Assembly: GCF_001411495.1 (NCBI RefSeq)
Contig: NZ_CP012983.1
Span: 1,132,215-1,196,214 of the forward strand
DNA: 64,000 nucleotides
Direction of reading: 5' to 3'
Source of the DNA: Burkholderia cepacia ATCC 25416
Lineage (GTDB): Bacteria > Pseudomonadota > Gammaproteobacteria > Burkholderiales > Burkholderiaceae
Shown in pieces: positions 8,492 through 17,758 of this stretch (the stretch's first letter is position 1; each line of letters opens with the position of its first letter). The notes under the pieces are model-generated. The model saw nothing but the letters and a program-made list of their open reading frames with translations, did not search any database and had not been told where the DNA came from. The position numbers and the translations under genes were made by a program.

Positions 8492-9469
8492 TCAAACCGC
8501 GCGCCGCGCGTGCGCGGGTGCGTCCGCGTCGCGTTCGTCCGCCAGCCGCCCGAGGTAATCCCGCACGAACTGCCCGGCAATCCGCCCCGACCGCGCACCG
8601 CGCTCCAGCGCCCACTGCAGCGCCGGTTCGCGCGCCGCGCGGATCTGCTCCGCATCGAACCCGGCTTCGCCGAGCCGGCTTTCGACGACGGCCAGGTACG
8701 CATCCTGCGTGAACCCGTAGAACGTCACCCAGATCCCGAAGCGCTCGGACAACGAAATCCGCTCCTCGACCGCGTCGCCCGGATGCAGTTCGCCGTTCTC
8801 CGCGCGCGACACGTTCGCGTTGTCGCTCGCCTGCTCGGGCATCAGGTGGCGGCGATTCGACGTCGCGTACACGAGCACGTTCGACAGGTCGCTCGCGACC
8901 GAGCCGTCGAGCACCGTCTTCAACTCCTTGTAACCGGTCTCGCCGGCCTCGAACGACAGGTCGTCGCAGAACACGATGTACCGCTCGGGCCGCGCACGCA
9001 CCAGCTCGACGATCGCCGGCAGATCGCTCAGCCGCTCCTTGCCGACCTCGATCAGCCGCAGCCCGTGCGGCGCGAACGCGTGCAGGCACGCTTTCACGAT
9101 CGACGACTTCCCGGTGCCGCGCGCGCCGGTCAACAGCACATGATTGGCCGCGAACCCGCGCACGAACTGCCGCGTGTTCCGTTCGACGATCGCCACCTGA
9201 CGCTCGACGTTGCGCAGCGCATCGAACGTTATCAGCGCGGGCGCCGCAACCGGTTCGAGCGGCGCCGTGCGCGGCCCGCCGTCGAAACCGCGCCAGCGGA
9301 ACGCGACGGCCGCGTCGAAATCGACGGCCGCCGGCCGGCCGGTGCCCGCGAGTGCCTCGAGCGCGGTCGCGATCCGTTCGAGCTGATGCGCGAGCGCCGG
9401 ACCGTCGACGGATGCGTGCGCGTCCGGCAGCGCGGCCATCAGGTTCTGCATGTCGCGGTCGCCGCTCAT
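8492..9469 (-). CDS. DUF815 family AAA+ ATP-binding protein
   Basis: Cytoplasmic P-loop ATPase of 325 residues. The Walker A motif GARGTGKSS is at about residues 115-123 and a Walker B-like YIVFCDDLSF follows about 45 residues later. The DUF815 signatures YATSNRRHLMPE and ERISLSERFGIW are present. The ATG at 9469 overlaps the stop of the upstream EamA gene (ATGA), so the two are coupled. Cellular role of DUF815 proteins is not established; length is normal. Confidence 0.88.
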   Translation of the reverse strand: MSGDRDMQNLMAALPDAHASVDGPALAHQLERIATALEALAGTGRPAAVDFDAAVAFRWRGFDGGPRTAPLEPVAAPALITFDALRNVERQVAIVERNTRQFVRGFAANHVLLTGARGTGKSSIVKACLHAFAPHGLRLIEVGKERLSDLPAIVELVRARPERYIVFCDDLSFEAGETGYKELKTVLDGSVASDLSNVLVYATSNRRHLMPEQASDNANVSRAENGELHPGDAVEERISLSERFGIWVTFYGFTQDAYLAVVESRLGEAGFDAEQIRAAREPALQWALERGARSGRIAGQFVRDYLGRLADERDADAPAHARRAV

Positions 9470-10374
9470 TGCCGTACTCCCTGCGACGCACTCGCGTGGA
9501 ACGGGAACCGCTGCGCGATCGCCACGCCGACGAGCGCGACGCCGCCGCCGATCAGGTGATACAGCCGCAGCGATTCGCCGAGCAGCACGATCGCGCCGCC
9601 GGCCGTCATCACCGGCAGCAGGTTCATGAACATCGCGCAGCGGCTCGGGCCGAGCAGCCGCACGCCCTGCATCCACAGGTACGGCAGCACGACCGACGCC
9701 AGCACACCGGCATACAGGATCAGCGGCACGCTCGCGCGGGTCGGCCACGCCGCCTGCGCGGGCAAGCGCAGCAGCATCGGCACCATGAAGACGAGCGCGG
9801 CGAGCGCCTGCACGTAGGTCGACTGCCACGCCGGCAGCGCGCCGATGCGCCAGCGCTTGAGCAGCACGCCGTACAGCGCATACGCGGCCGACGCGGCCAG
9901 CATCAGCAGGTCGCCCGCGTGCACGCCGCGCGCGGCGATCGTCGTCGGGTGCCCCTCGGCGATCAGGTAGACGACGCCCGCGAGCGACAGCACCCCGCCG
10001 CCGATCATGCCGGCCCCCGGCGGATCGCCGAGCAGCAGCGAGCTGAGCGCCATCGTCATCAGCGGCACGAGCGCCGTGATGATCGCCATGTTGGTCGCGC
10101 TCGTCGTTTTCGCGGCCTCGTAGGACAGGCTCTGGAACAGCGCCATCGCGAGAAAACCGAGCACCGCGAGCTTCGGCAGGTGCGCGACGAGCGCCGCGCG
10201 GTTGCGCCATGCGGGGCGCAGCGTGAACACGCTCATCAGCGCGACGGCGAGCAGCAGCCGGTAGAACGTGATCGCCGACGGGTCGATCGTCGATGCCGAC
10301 AGCTTCGACACGACCACGTTGCCGGCCCACAGCGCGATCGCGCAGAAGGGAAACAGAAAAGGAGGCTTGTTCAT
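9466..10374 (-). CDS. EamA/DMT-family inner-membrane exporter
   Basis: Drug/metabolite transporter with about ten membrane segments in two EamA repeats, 302 residues. It begins NKPPFLFPFCAIALWAGNVV, the usual DMT start; the second repeat contains ALYGVLLKRW and GPSRCAMFMNLLPV. The ATG at 10374 (preceded by GGAG-like bases) is chosen because upstream in-frame sequence is not hydrophobic or conserved. It is divergent from an AraC-type regulator, 90 bp apart, the same arrangement as exporter-regulator pairs such as NimT/NimR in E. coli. Substrate unknown. Confidence 0.87.
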   Translation of the reverse strand: MNKPPFLFPFCAIALWAGNVVVSKLSASTIDPSAITFYRLLLAVALMSVFTLRPAWRNRAALVAHLPKLAVLGFLAMALFQSLSYEAAKTTSATNMAIITALVPLMTMALSSLLLGDPPGAGMIGGGVLSLAGVVYLIAEGHPTTIAARGVHAGDLLMLAASAAYALYGVLLKRWRIGALPAWQSTYVQALAALVFMVPMLLRLPAQAAWPTRASVPLILYAGVLASVVLPYLWMQGVRLLGPSRCAMFMNLLPVMTAGGAIVLLGESLRLYHLIGGGVALVGVAIAQRFPFHASASQGVRQ

Positions 10375-10464
10375 CGCGTTTGACGGATTAATATCGTGGC
10401 AGGGTGCGGGCGTGAATCGGAACGCCATCGTGCCCGCCCGCCCAACTGCCTGTCTCACGCCAAA

Positions 10465-11265
10465 ATGTCAGGACTTGTCGCCAATCGGACACTCGAGCCC
10501 ACCCCGCCGCTTGCGCACCTGCGCTACGAATCGACGCCGATGCCGGTGTCGGCGATGGCGGCGGCGTACCCGCACGGCACGTCGATACCGACGCACTGCC
10601 ATCGCCGCGCGCAACTGCTCTATGCGATCGAGGGCGTGATGCACGTGCAGTCCGAGGGCGCATCGTGGGTCGTGCCGCCCACGCGCGGCGTGTGGCTCGA
10701 AGCCGGCCTCGACCACACGGTGCAGATGAGCGGCGACGTGCAGATGCGCACCGTGTTCGTCGAACCGGGCACGGTCGAGCACCTGCCCTCGCGCAGTTGC
10801 GTGGTGGAAGTGCATCCGCTGCTGCGCGAGCTGATCCTCGCCGCGGTCGACGTGCCGCTCGACTACGCGCCGGGCTCGCGCCACGATCACCTGATGCACC
10901 TGCTGCTCGCCGAGGTGACGGTCGCGCCGCTGCTGCCGCTGTACCTGCCGTGGCCGCACGACGCACGGCTGCGGACGATCTGCGACTCGCTCGTCGCCGC
11001 GCCCGACGATCCGCGCACGATCGCCGAATGGGCCGACCGGCTCGGCCTGTCGGTGCGTACGCTGCATCGCGCGTTCCGGCGCGAGACGGGGCTCAGCTTC
11101 CGCCGCTGGCGGGAGCAGGCGCGGCTGCTGCTCGCGCTCAAGCGCCTCGCGCACGGCGAGAAGGTGCTGACCGTCGCGATGGATCACGGCTACAGCAGCC
11201 AGAGCGCGTTCTCGGCGATGTTCAAGCGGCATTTCGGCGTGTCGCCGTCGGCGTTTTACGCGTAG
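10465..11265 (+). CDS. AraC-family regulator with N-terminal cupin (NimR-like)
   Basis: Regulator of 266 residues. The N-terminal cupin (about 15-120, with HCHRRAQLLYAIEGVM) is followed by the C-terminal double helix-turn-helix: DRLGLSVRTLHRAFRRETGLSF and the second helix ending YSSQSAFSAMFKRHFGVSPSAF. The ATG at 10465 is preferred over an upstream GTG at 10396. It is divergent from the EamA exporter and is the obvious candidate for its local activator or repressor. It is convergent with the DUF1772 gene. Confidence 0.87.
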   Translation: MSGLVANRTLEPTPPLAHLRYESTPMPVSAMAAAYPHGTSIPTHCHRRAQLLYAIEGVMHVQSEGASWVVPPTRGVWLEAGLDHTVQMSGDVQMRTVFVEPGTVEHLPSRSCVVEVHPLLRELILAAVDVPLDYAPGSRHDHLMHLLLAEVTVAPLLPLYLPWPHDARLRTICDSLVAAPDDPRTIAEWADRLGLSVRTLHRAFRRETGLSFRRWREQARLLLALKRLAHGEKVLTVAMDHGYSSQSAFSAMFKRHFGVSPSAFYA

Positions 11266-11297
11266 CGCGTAGCGCGCGGCCGTGCGCGACGGGGGCG

Positions 11298-11783
11298 CTA
11301 CCGCGCCGCGATCCCCGCGATGAAGAACACGCATGCGGCGGCCGACGCGACCGTGCGCACGTGATTCCACCTCGTCCAGTCGTGCACGTAGCGCGTCCAC
11401 AGCGCGGCGCCGTGCGCGGTCGACGGATCGGCCGCGGCGAGCGCATCGTTGAGCGGCACGTTGACGGCCATCGTCACCGCGAACATGCCGAACACGTACA
11501 GCACGCCGCCCGCGAGCGCCGCCATCGCCCCCGGCTGGCCGCGATCGAGCAGCGCGATCACGACCAGGGCCAGCGCCATCAGCGTCGTGACGAGGAACAG
11601 CGGCATGAACGGCGAACGCACGATGTCGACGTTGATCGCGTTCATCGCGGCCACGCCGGCATGCGGCGCGATCCGTCCGAGCGACGTCATCACGAACGTC
11701 GAAAACGCGAAGTACACGCCGGCCATCAGCCCGCAGCCGATGGCCGAGCCCCACAGCAAGACGGGCGTCACGAACGCGATCAT
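11298..11783 (-). CDS. DUF1772 membrane protein (anthrone-oxygenase-like)
   Basis: Small integral membrane protein of 161 residues with four hydrophobic segments and the DUF1772 features GLMAGVYFAFSTFV, NVPLNDAL and WTRWNHVRT. Fungal relatives are called anthrone oxygenases, but bacterial members are uncharacterised. Its ATG overlaps the stop of the upstream NmrA-like gene (11780-11783), so they form a two-gene operon under the divergent TetR regulator. Confidence 0.82.
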   Translation of the reverse strand: MIAFVTPVLLWGSAIGCGLMAGVYFAFSTFVMTSLGRIAPHAGVAAMNAINVDIVRSPFMPLFLVTTLMALALVVIALLDRGQPGAMAALAGGVLYVFGMFAVTMAVNVPLNDALAAADPSTAHGAALWTRYVHDWTRWNHVRTVASAAACVFFIAGIAAR

Positions 11784-12610
11784 GATCGTGCACTCCACAC
11801 GCCGGTCGCGGCCGTCGCGCGCGCATAGTCGGCGAAGTCGCGTGCCGGCCGCCCGAGCGTCGCTTCGATGCCGTGCGTCACCGCACTGTTGCGCCCGTCG
11901 AGCACCACGCCGAACAGATCGTCGAGCAGCGCGACGACCGGTTCCGGTACGCCGGCCTCGCGCAATCCGGCCACGAACGCATCGGCCGGAATCTCGCGAT
12001 AGGCGACCGGCCGGCCGGCGGCCCGCGCGATTTCGCCGACCGCTTCGGCGAACGTCAGCGCGCGCGGGCCCGTAACCTCGATCACGCGGTTCGCGAAGCG
12101 CGCCTCGGTGAGCGCGGCCACCGCGACGTCCGCGATGTCGTCCGCATCGACGAACGGCTCGCGCACCGCGCCGGCCGGCAGCGCGACTTCGCCGGCCAGC
12201 ACGCCGTCGATCAGGTAGCCCTCGGAGAAGTTCTGGTTGAACCAGCTCGCGCGCACGACGCCCCAGCCCACGCCCGACGCCTGCAGCGCGGCCTCCGCGG
12301 CCTGCGCACGCGGCTCGCCGCGCCCGGACAGCAGCACGACGCGCTCGACGCCGCTTTCCCGCGCCAGCCGCGCGAACGCGGCGATCGCCTCCACCGCGCC
12401 CACGACCGCCAGATCGGGCTGATAGGTCACGTACGCGGCCGACACGCCCTCGAGCACGGCGGGCCACGTCTCGGGCGCCGTCCAGTCGAAGCGGACGGCC
12501 GACGTGCGCGACACGGGCCGGGTCGCGATGCCGCGCGCGCGCAGCCGTGCATCGACGCGGGCGCCCGTCTTGCCCGAACCGCCGACGATGAGGGTGGGAA
12601 GTGCCGACAT
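11780..12610 (-). CDS. NmrA-like NAD(P)-binding oxidoreductase
   Basis: Atypical short-chain dehydrogenase of the NmrA/QorB type, 276 residues, cytoplasmic. The dinucleotide-binding motif GGSGKTG (about residues 10-16) starts the Rossmann fold, and VVLLSGRGE and the WFNQNF segment are typical of this group. It lacks the classical YxxxK of ordinary SDRs, as the group does. First gene of an operon with the DUF1772 gene, facing a TetR repressor; a redox-stress or quinone-reductase role is inferred. Confidence 0.82.
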   Translation of the reverse strand: MSALPTLIVGGSGKTGARVDARLRARGIATRPVSRTSAVRFDWTAPETWPAVLEGVSAAYVTYQPDLAVVGAVEAIAAFARLARESGVERVVLLSGRGEPRAQAAEAALQASGVGWGVVRASWFNQNFSEGYLIDGVLAGEVALPAGAVREPFVDADDIADVAVAALTEARFANRVIEVTGPRALTFAEAVGEIARAAGRPVAYREIPADAFVAGLREAGVPEPVVALLDDLFGVVLDGRNSAVTHGIEATLGRPARDFADYARATAATGVWSARS

Positions 12611-12632
12611 GACCGTCTCCTTTGATCAAAAT

Positions 12633-12647
12633 GCGAGAATGTCTCGC
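12633..12647. promoter_or_regulatory. Candidate TetR operator, 6-3-6 palindrome
   Basis: GCGAGA-ATG-TCTCGC is a perfect inverted repeat midway between the NmrA-like start and the TetR start. A second copy of the TCTCGC half site lies at 12668-12673. The placement suits autoregulation by the adjacent TetR-family protein and control of the divergent operon. Confidence 0.55.
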
Positions 12648-12704
12648 GTTTCGAAAACACGATAGACTCTCGCATTAGCAACGTCAAGTTTTTCCGGAGG
12701 CGGC

Positions 12705-13376
12705 ATGGGCCGACAAAAATCGGGGCAAAACGACGAGCCCGACGCGGCGGCAGCGGCATCGGATACCCCGGCGCGCGCGCGGCTGGTACCGACGCAGCAA
12801 CGCAGCCGCGAGCGGTTCGAGCGCATTCTCGCGAGCGCGTCGGAGGTGATGATCGAGAAAGGCTGCGACGCGTTCCGGATGAGCGACATCGTCGAGCGCA
12901 CGGGCATCTCGTTCGGTTCGCTGTACCAATACTTCCCGGACAAGGCGGCCGTGATCGGCACGCTCGCGGAGCGCTACAACGAAGCCGGGCACGACTGCGT
13001 GCGGCGCGATCTCGCCGCGATGAAGTCGCTCGACGACCTGCACGCCACGCTCGCCCGCATCACGGACAGCTATTACCGGATGTTCGTCGACGAGCCGCTG
13101 ATGCGCGACATCTGGCGGGCCACGCAGGCCGACCGCGCACTGCAGGCGCTCGACCGGGCGGACGGCGAGTTTCTGGCGGGGCTGTTGGCGGATGCGCTGC
13201 GGGAACTCGCACCGGCGGTGCCCGACGCGCAGTTGGCGGCGTTCTCGGAATTGACGATGGTGTTGATCGCCGCGGCCGTGCGACATGCGATCGAGTTGCC
13301 GCCGAAGGCGGCGCGCAGGATTCTCGCGATGTTCAAGCAAACCTTGCCGGAAAATCTTTCCGTGCTCGACAGCTAG
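12705..13376 (+). CDS. TetR-family transcriptional regulator
   Basis: Regulator of 223 residues with a 30-residue low-complexity N-terminal extension before the helix-turn-helix (RILASASEVMIEKGCDAF...MSDIVERTGISFGSLYQYFPDK). The C-terminal ligand domain is all-helical. The ATG has a CGGAGG box. Divergent from the NmrA-like/DUF1772 operon with a palindromic operator between them, so it is probably its local repressor. Confidence 0.88.
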   Translation: MGRQKSGQNDEPDAAAAASDTPARARLVPTQQRSRERFERILASASEVMIEKGCDAFRMSDIVERTGISFGSLYQYFPDKAAVIGTLAERYNEAGHDCVRRDLAAMKSLDDLHATLARITDSYYRMFVDEPLMRDIWRATQADRALQALDRADGEFLAGLLADALRELAPAVPDAQLAAFSELTMVLIAAAVRHAIELPPKAARRILAMFKQTLPENLSVLDS

Positions 13377-14100
13377 GCCGCACACGAATTTCATAATCGG
13401 GAAATTCTCATTCCCCGTTCATTATTGAATATTCGCCAATATAATTACAAAAACCAAGGGCGCAACGCGAGACCGCGGCGCCCGCATCCCTGATTCCCCG
13501 TTAAAACCGATTCAAAGCTCCGCGACGCTCGAAAGCGCGGAGCTTTCGTTTTTTTGCGCAATGCAATCCGCTTCGTGAAGCGACGCGCGTTTCGCGCCGG
13601 TGAACTCCGCGACGCTTTATTCAGCGCTGCGGCAGCCAGACTCCGCCGGAGTCAACAAATCGCGAGATGATTTACCGGAATAGATTAATTAAAAGATGAC
13701 GATGATCAATGGAATCGATTTCAATCAATAATCACAATCATCCATCGATTCTTCCATTTACTTTTCAATATTGCTTCCGCTAAGCTTGCGCCAGGATTTT
13801 TTGACGCCGACCAGATTGATCGATGAATTTCAGATTCAGGTGAATTTGAATTAAACCGATCGATTATTGTTTATTTTGAAAATCAAATGAGACGATATCA
13901 CTCCACCGAAACCGGCCAGCCTTCATCCGGTTGACCGGGCACGCCGTGCGTCGCTCGGCGACAGGTGCCTGCCGCCCCGACCACATCTCTTTGGCATCGC
14001 GACTCAGGCTGCGCGGGCTGCGTCCGGTCATGGCGCACGGCCCGCGCGGCACCGCACCGCTATCGCGAACTTCGAACTCACACTCTTGCGAGCGCTGACG
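13377..14100. other. Long AT-rich intergenic region upstream of hmqA
   Basis: 724 bp without a convincing gene. The middle part (about 13640-13900) is strikingly AT-rich against its surroundings, with repeated ATCAAT/ATCGAT blocks. This is the kind of DNA that H-NS-like silencers bind, and a likely place for the hmq promoter. I could not see a clear CepR/lux-type box. It contains the terminator at 13514-13555. Confidence 0.5.
13514..13555 (+). terminator. Strong intrinsic terminator between tetR and hmqA
   Basis: AAAGCTCCGCG (13514-13524) pairs perfectly with CGCGGAGCTTT (13536-13546) over an 11-base loop, followed by CG and a run of seven T. It lies 140 bp after the TetR stop, far for that gene, so it could also end a small RNA starting in the AT-rich stretch near 13400-13450. 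Confidence 0.75.
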
Positions 14101-15765
14101 ATGGACGACTTTTGCCGCGCGAATTTGCCCCCTGCCGAGGATTGGCCGACGTTCGTCTTCGAATTGCCGGGGCTGCAGTTTCCGCCGTTTCTCAATTGCG
14201 CTGCCGCGCTGCTGGATACCGCCGTCGACGAGCGCGGCTGGGGCGATCGCGTGGCGATCACGACCGGGTCGGGCATCACGTGGTCGTATCGCGAATTGCG
14301 CGATGCCGCCAACCGGATCGCCAATCTGCTCGTCCATGACGGGGGCCTCGTGGCCGGCAATCGGGTGCTGCTGCACGGCGCGAATCACCCGATGCTGGCC
14401 GCCGCGTGGTTCGGCGTGGTCAAGGCCGGCGGCGTCGCCGTCGCAACGATGCCGAAGCTGCGTGCGGGAGAACTGTCGACCATCATCGGGCGGGCCCGGG
14501 TCACGCACGTCATCTGCGAAGCCGGGCTGTCCGCAGAACTCGACGCGGCGATGGCAAGCCTGCAGTGGCGCGGCGACGTTCGACGCTACGACACGGACGA
14601 CACGCATCCGCACGCGCGCTGGCTCGACGGCCATTCGGCGGCATTCGCGGCCGCCGAAACACGCGCGGACGATCCCTGCCTGATCGCGTTCACGTCGGGA
14701 ACGACCGGGGAACCGAAGGCAACCGTCCATTTTCATCGCGACGTGATGGCGGCCTGCCACTGCTTTCCGCAGCACGTGCTCCGGCCCACGGCCGACGACG
14801 TCTTCTGCGGATCGCCGCCGCTCGCGTTCACGTTCGGCCTCGGCGCGCTGCTGCTGTTTCCAGTCAGCGTCGGCGCGAGCGTCGTGCTGTTGCCGAAAGC
14901 GGGCCCGGAACAGCTGCTGGCCGCCGTCGAGCGGCATCGGGTCAGCATCCTGTTTACGGCGCCGGCGGCCTATCGGGCCATGCTCGACCATCTCGACCAG
15001 CGTGACCCGTGCGACATCTCGTCCCTGCGCAAATGCGTGTCGGCGGGCGAGGCGCTGCCGCCATGGACGCGCGATGCGTGGCAGATCCGCACCGGCCTGC
15101 ACCTGATCGACGGCATCGGGTCGACCGAGATGCTGCACATCTTCGCGTCGACGGGCGACACCGGCACGAAGGACGGCGCGATCGGCAAGGCGGTGCCCGG
15201 TTACCGCGTTGCCGTCGTGGACGAACACGGCCAGTGCCTGCCGCCCTACGAGATCGGCTACCTGGCCGTGCAGGGGCCGACCGGATGCCGCTACCTGAAC
15301 GACACGCGGCAACGCGACTACGTCAAGCACGGCTGGAACCTGACGGGCGACAGCGCCTACCTGGACGAGGACGGCTATCTGTTCTACCAGGCACGCGCGG
15401 ACGACATGATCATCACCTCCGGCTACACGGTGTCGCCCGGCGAAGTGGAGCAGGCGCTGCTGCGCCATCCGGATATCGCCGAATGCGGCGTCGTCGGGCA
15501 AGTCGACGAACGGGGCGGCACGCTCATCTGCGCGCACGTGGTGCTGCGCCCGGGCGTCGACGGCTCGGACGCGTTGACGACGCAGCTTCAGCAGCACGTG
15601 AAAAGCGTGATTGCGCCATACAAGTGCCCGCATCGCGTGGCCTATCACCCCGCCGGTTTGCCGCGCAACGAATCGGGCAAATTGCGGCGCGCCGTGCTCC
15701 GGCAGGCGGGTCATGGCGCGGCGCGTTCCCTGAATCAAGCAGTCCAAAGCGAAGAAATCCTATGA
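14101..15765 (+). CDS. hmqA: HmqA, anthranilate-CoA ligase (PqsA-like)
   Basis: Adenylate-forming ligase that activates anthranilate as its CoA thioester, the first step of alkylquinolone synthesis; 554 residues. It starts MDDFCRANLPP, as 2-aminobenzoate-CoA ligases do. The P-loop FTSGTTGEPK lies at about residues 197-206, the A5 motif around DGIGSTEMLH, the A7 TGDSAY, and the C-terminal catalytic Lys in NESGKLRR. The ATG at 14101 is preferred to the TTG at 14086. It overlaps hmqB by ATGA and heads a seven-gene operon. The long AT-rich upstream region probably carries the promoter. Confidence 0.92.
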   Translation: MDDFCRANLPPAEDWPTFVFELPGLQFPPFLNCAAALLDTAVDERGWGDRVAITTGSGITWSYRELRDAANRIANLLVHDGGLVAGNRVLLHGANHPMLAAAWFGVVKAGGVAVATMPKLRAGELSTIIGRARVTHVICEAGLSAELDAAMASLQWRGDVRRYDTDDTHPHARWLDGHSAAFAAAETRADDPCLIAFTSGTTGEPKATVHFHRDVMAACHCFPQHVLRPTADDVFCGSPPLAFTFGLGALLLFPVSVGASVVLLPKAGPEQLLAAVERHRVSILFTAPAAYRAMLDHLDQRDPCDISSLRKCVSAGEALPPWTRDAWQIRTGLHLIDGIGSTEMLHIFASTGDTGTKDGAIGKAVPGYRVAVVDEHGQCLPPYEIGYLAVQGPTGCRYLNDTRQRDYVKHGWNLTGDSAYLDEDGYLFYQARADDMIITSGYTVSPGEVEQALLRHPDIAECGVVGQVDERGGTLICAHVVLRPGVDGSDALTTQLQQHVKSVIAPYKCPHRVAYHPAGLPRNESGKLRRAVLRQAGHGAARSLNQAVQSEEIL

Positions 15766-16649
15766 AAATTCTCGGCGCCGCGGCGGCCGTTCCGGCCCCC
15801 GCGACCACCGCGCAATCCTGCGCGAACGACTACGCGATCAAGGCGGCCAGGCAGGCGCTGCAACAAGCCGGTTGCCTGCCGTCGGAACTGGATCTGATCG
15901 TCAGCCTGTCGATCTCCCCCAGCCGGATGGCGGACGCCCCGTCGATCGCAGGCCCGCGCCTGGCGCACCCCGTGCAGCGCGACCTGCGTGCGCGACATGC
16001 GGCCGTGTTCGACCTGCTCGATGCGGACTGGACGCTCGCACTCGATCTCGCGCAAAGCCATTGCCGGCAGCTCGGCTATCGGCGCGCCCTCGTCGTTCGC
16101 GCGGAAGCGCTCGCGGACGTCGAGCAGGTGGCCGAGAGCGGCTTCGCCGACGGTGCGGGTGCGATCGTGCTGACGCCGTCCGGCCATGACCGCGCTTATG
16201 CGAGCCGCTACGCGGATCTCGATTCCCCGCCGCTCGCGACGCTCGACGCGCTCGCGCCCCGGCGCGTGAACGGCAGCCTGTCGCTGGCCCGCTTCGAAAG
16301 CCGGTTCGATCGCACCACCGGCCGGTTCGACGCCGAACCGGCCAATGCGAGCGCCGCGGTCAACGCGATGCTCGACGCGGCGCAAAGCCGCATCGACCGG
16401 CGTGCCGCCACGCTGTTCTGCGAATCGTGGCTGGGCGGATGGCCGTCGATCGCCACCGGCGCGCGGGATGCTTTCCGCGTCGACGTCGTCACCGGCCCGG
16501 GGGAGATTCCGAACCCGTTCCAGCTGCCCGCGTGGCTCGCGTCGCGCGTCGCAGATTCGATTTCGTTGCGCGACGATGAACGGACGGTGATCGCCATGAC
16601 ACTGGACCCGTTCCGGCCGCGCATCGCCTGCAGCACGATGGAGGTCTGA
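15762..16649 (+). CDS. hmqB: HmqB, catalytically degenerate KAS III-like subunit (PqsB-like)
   Basis: Condensing-enzyme-fold protein of 295 residues. PqsB of Pseudomonas is the inactive partner that forms the PqsBC heterodimer, and the same is expected here. Where KAS III enzymes have the nucleophilic Cys, this protein reads FDLLDADWTLAL, and no HQ motif is found at the His position (SWLGGWPS instead). It therefore cannot form the acyl-enzyme itself. It starts on the ATGA overlapping the hmqA stop and ends 2 bases before hmqC. Confidence 0.88.
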   Translation: MKILGAAAAVPAPATTAQSCANDYAIKAARQALQQAGCLPSELDLIVSLSISPSRMADAPSIAGPRLAHPVQRDLRARHAAVFDLLDADWTLALDLAQSHCRQLGYRRALVVRAEALADVEQVAESGFADGAGAIVLTPSGHDRAYASRYADLDSPPLATLDALAPRRVNGSLSLARFESRFDRTTGRFDAEPANASAAVNAMLDAAQSRIDRRAATLFCESWLGGWPSIATGARDAFRVDVVTGPGEIPNPFQLPAWLASRVADSISLRDDERTVIAMTLDPFRPRIACSTMEV

Positions 16650-16651
16650 CG

Positions 16652-17758
16652 GTGCACAACGTCCGAATCGCAAGTCTCGCCTGCCGCCTGCCGGCCCGCC
16701 AGGTACCCAACGACGATCCCGTCTTCGCGGGCGTCGAGCCCATTCCGGCGGAATGGTGGCAATTCTGGGGCATTGAATCGCGCCACATGATCGACCCCGA
16801 TGCCGGCGAATCCGAGCTGGCGCTGGCCGAGCGCACGGCACGCGACGCCCTCGCGCGTGCCGGCGTGGAACCCGCCGAACTCGACCTGGTGCTGTTCAAC
16901 ATGACGTCGCCGTTCGTGTCGCTCGCCGACGGCCGGCGCCGGTTCGCGCCGCGGCTCTCTCGCGCGCTGCGCGACCGGCTCGGCGCCACGCGCGCGCTCG
17001 ATGCCGATATCGAGATGGAATGCGCGAGCTTCGTGCTGCAACTGCAGCTCGCCGCCAACCTCATCAAGCAGGGGCGCGTGAAACGGGCGCTGGTGTGCTC
17101 GTCCGAGCGCATGTCGGCGGTGGTCGACTACACGAGCAAGTCGTCGACGAACTTCGGCGACGGCGCGGCCGCGGCCGTGCTCGTCGCGGAGCCGGTCGAC
17201 CCCGACGGCGCCGACTGGCTGGATGCCGCGTATCACAGCGACGCCACCCGCTACGACCTCGTGACGATGCAGTGGCGCAATGCGCAGGCCGCGGCCGACG
17301 ACGACGCGGAAACCGGCGCCGACAACCCGTTCGGCGTGTATTTCACGCTCAAGCCCGAAGCGCAGGAGGCGATCTCGCGCTTCATGCCGGTGGCCATTCC
17401 AGACATCGTCGAGCGGCTGCTGCACCGGAGCGGCACCGGCATCGCCGACATCGATGCGATGGTGTTCCACCAGCCGTCCGCGCTGCTCGTGCGCTCATGG
17501 GCGCAGCGGCTCGGGCTCAGGTCCGATCAGTACGTGATTCGCGTGGCCGATTGCGCGTGCCTCGTGTCGGCCGCCGTGCCGTTCGCGCTGGCCGAGTCGA
17601 TCCGGCAGGGCGTGATCCGGCCGGGATCGAAGGTCGTGATTGCCGGCGCGGGCGCGGGCTGGGGCTTCGGTGCGCAATTGTGGCGCTGGGGCGAAACCGT
17701 CGTGTCCGATGCGGGCGGCACGGTCGCCGCCGTGACGGAACAGGAGGGTCAGGCATGA
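16652..17758 (+). CDS. hmqC: HmqC, KAS III-like condensing subunit (PqsC-like)
   Basis: Catalytic partner of HmqB, 368 residues, starting GTG two bases after the hmqB stop. The nucleophile is Cys in MECASFVLQ (C124) and the His is in VFHQPSALL (H273). The third KAS III residue (Asn in GNTSAA) is absent, with CLVSAAVP in its place, as in PqsC. In the Pqs pathway PqsBC condenses an octanoyl group from PqsC with 2-aminobenzoylacetate to form the quinolone; here the chain would be medium length and later desaturated. The stop overlaps hmqD. Confidence 0.9.
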   Translation: MHNVRIASLACRLPARQVPNDDPVFAGVEPIPAEWWQFWGIESRHMIDPDAGESELALAERTARDALARAGVEPAELDLVLFNMTSPFVSLADGRRRFAPRLSRALRDRLGATRALDADIEMECASFVLQLQLAANLIKQGRVKRALVCSSERMSAVVDYTSKSSTNFGDGAAAAVLVAEPVDPDGADWLDAAYHSDATRYDLVTMQWRNAQAAADDDAETGADNPFGVYFTLKPEAQEAISRFMPVAIPDIVERLLHRSGTGIADIDAMVFHQPSALLVRSWAQRLGLRSDQYVIRVADCACLVSAAVPFALAESIRQGVIRPGSKVVIAGAGAGWGFGAQLWRWGETVVSDAGGTVAAVTEQEGQA

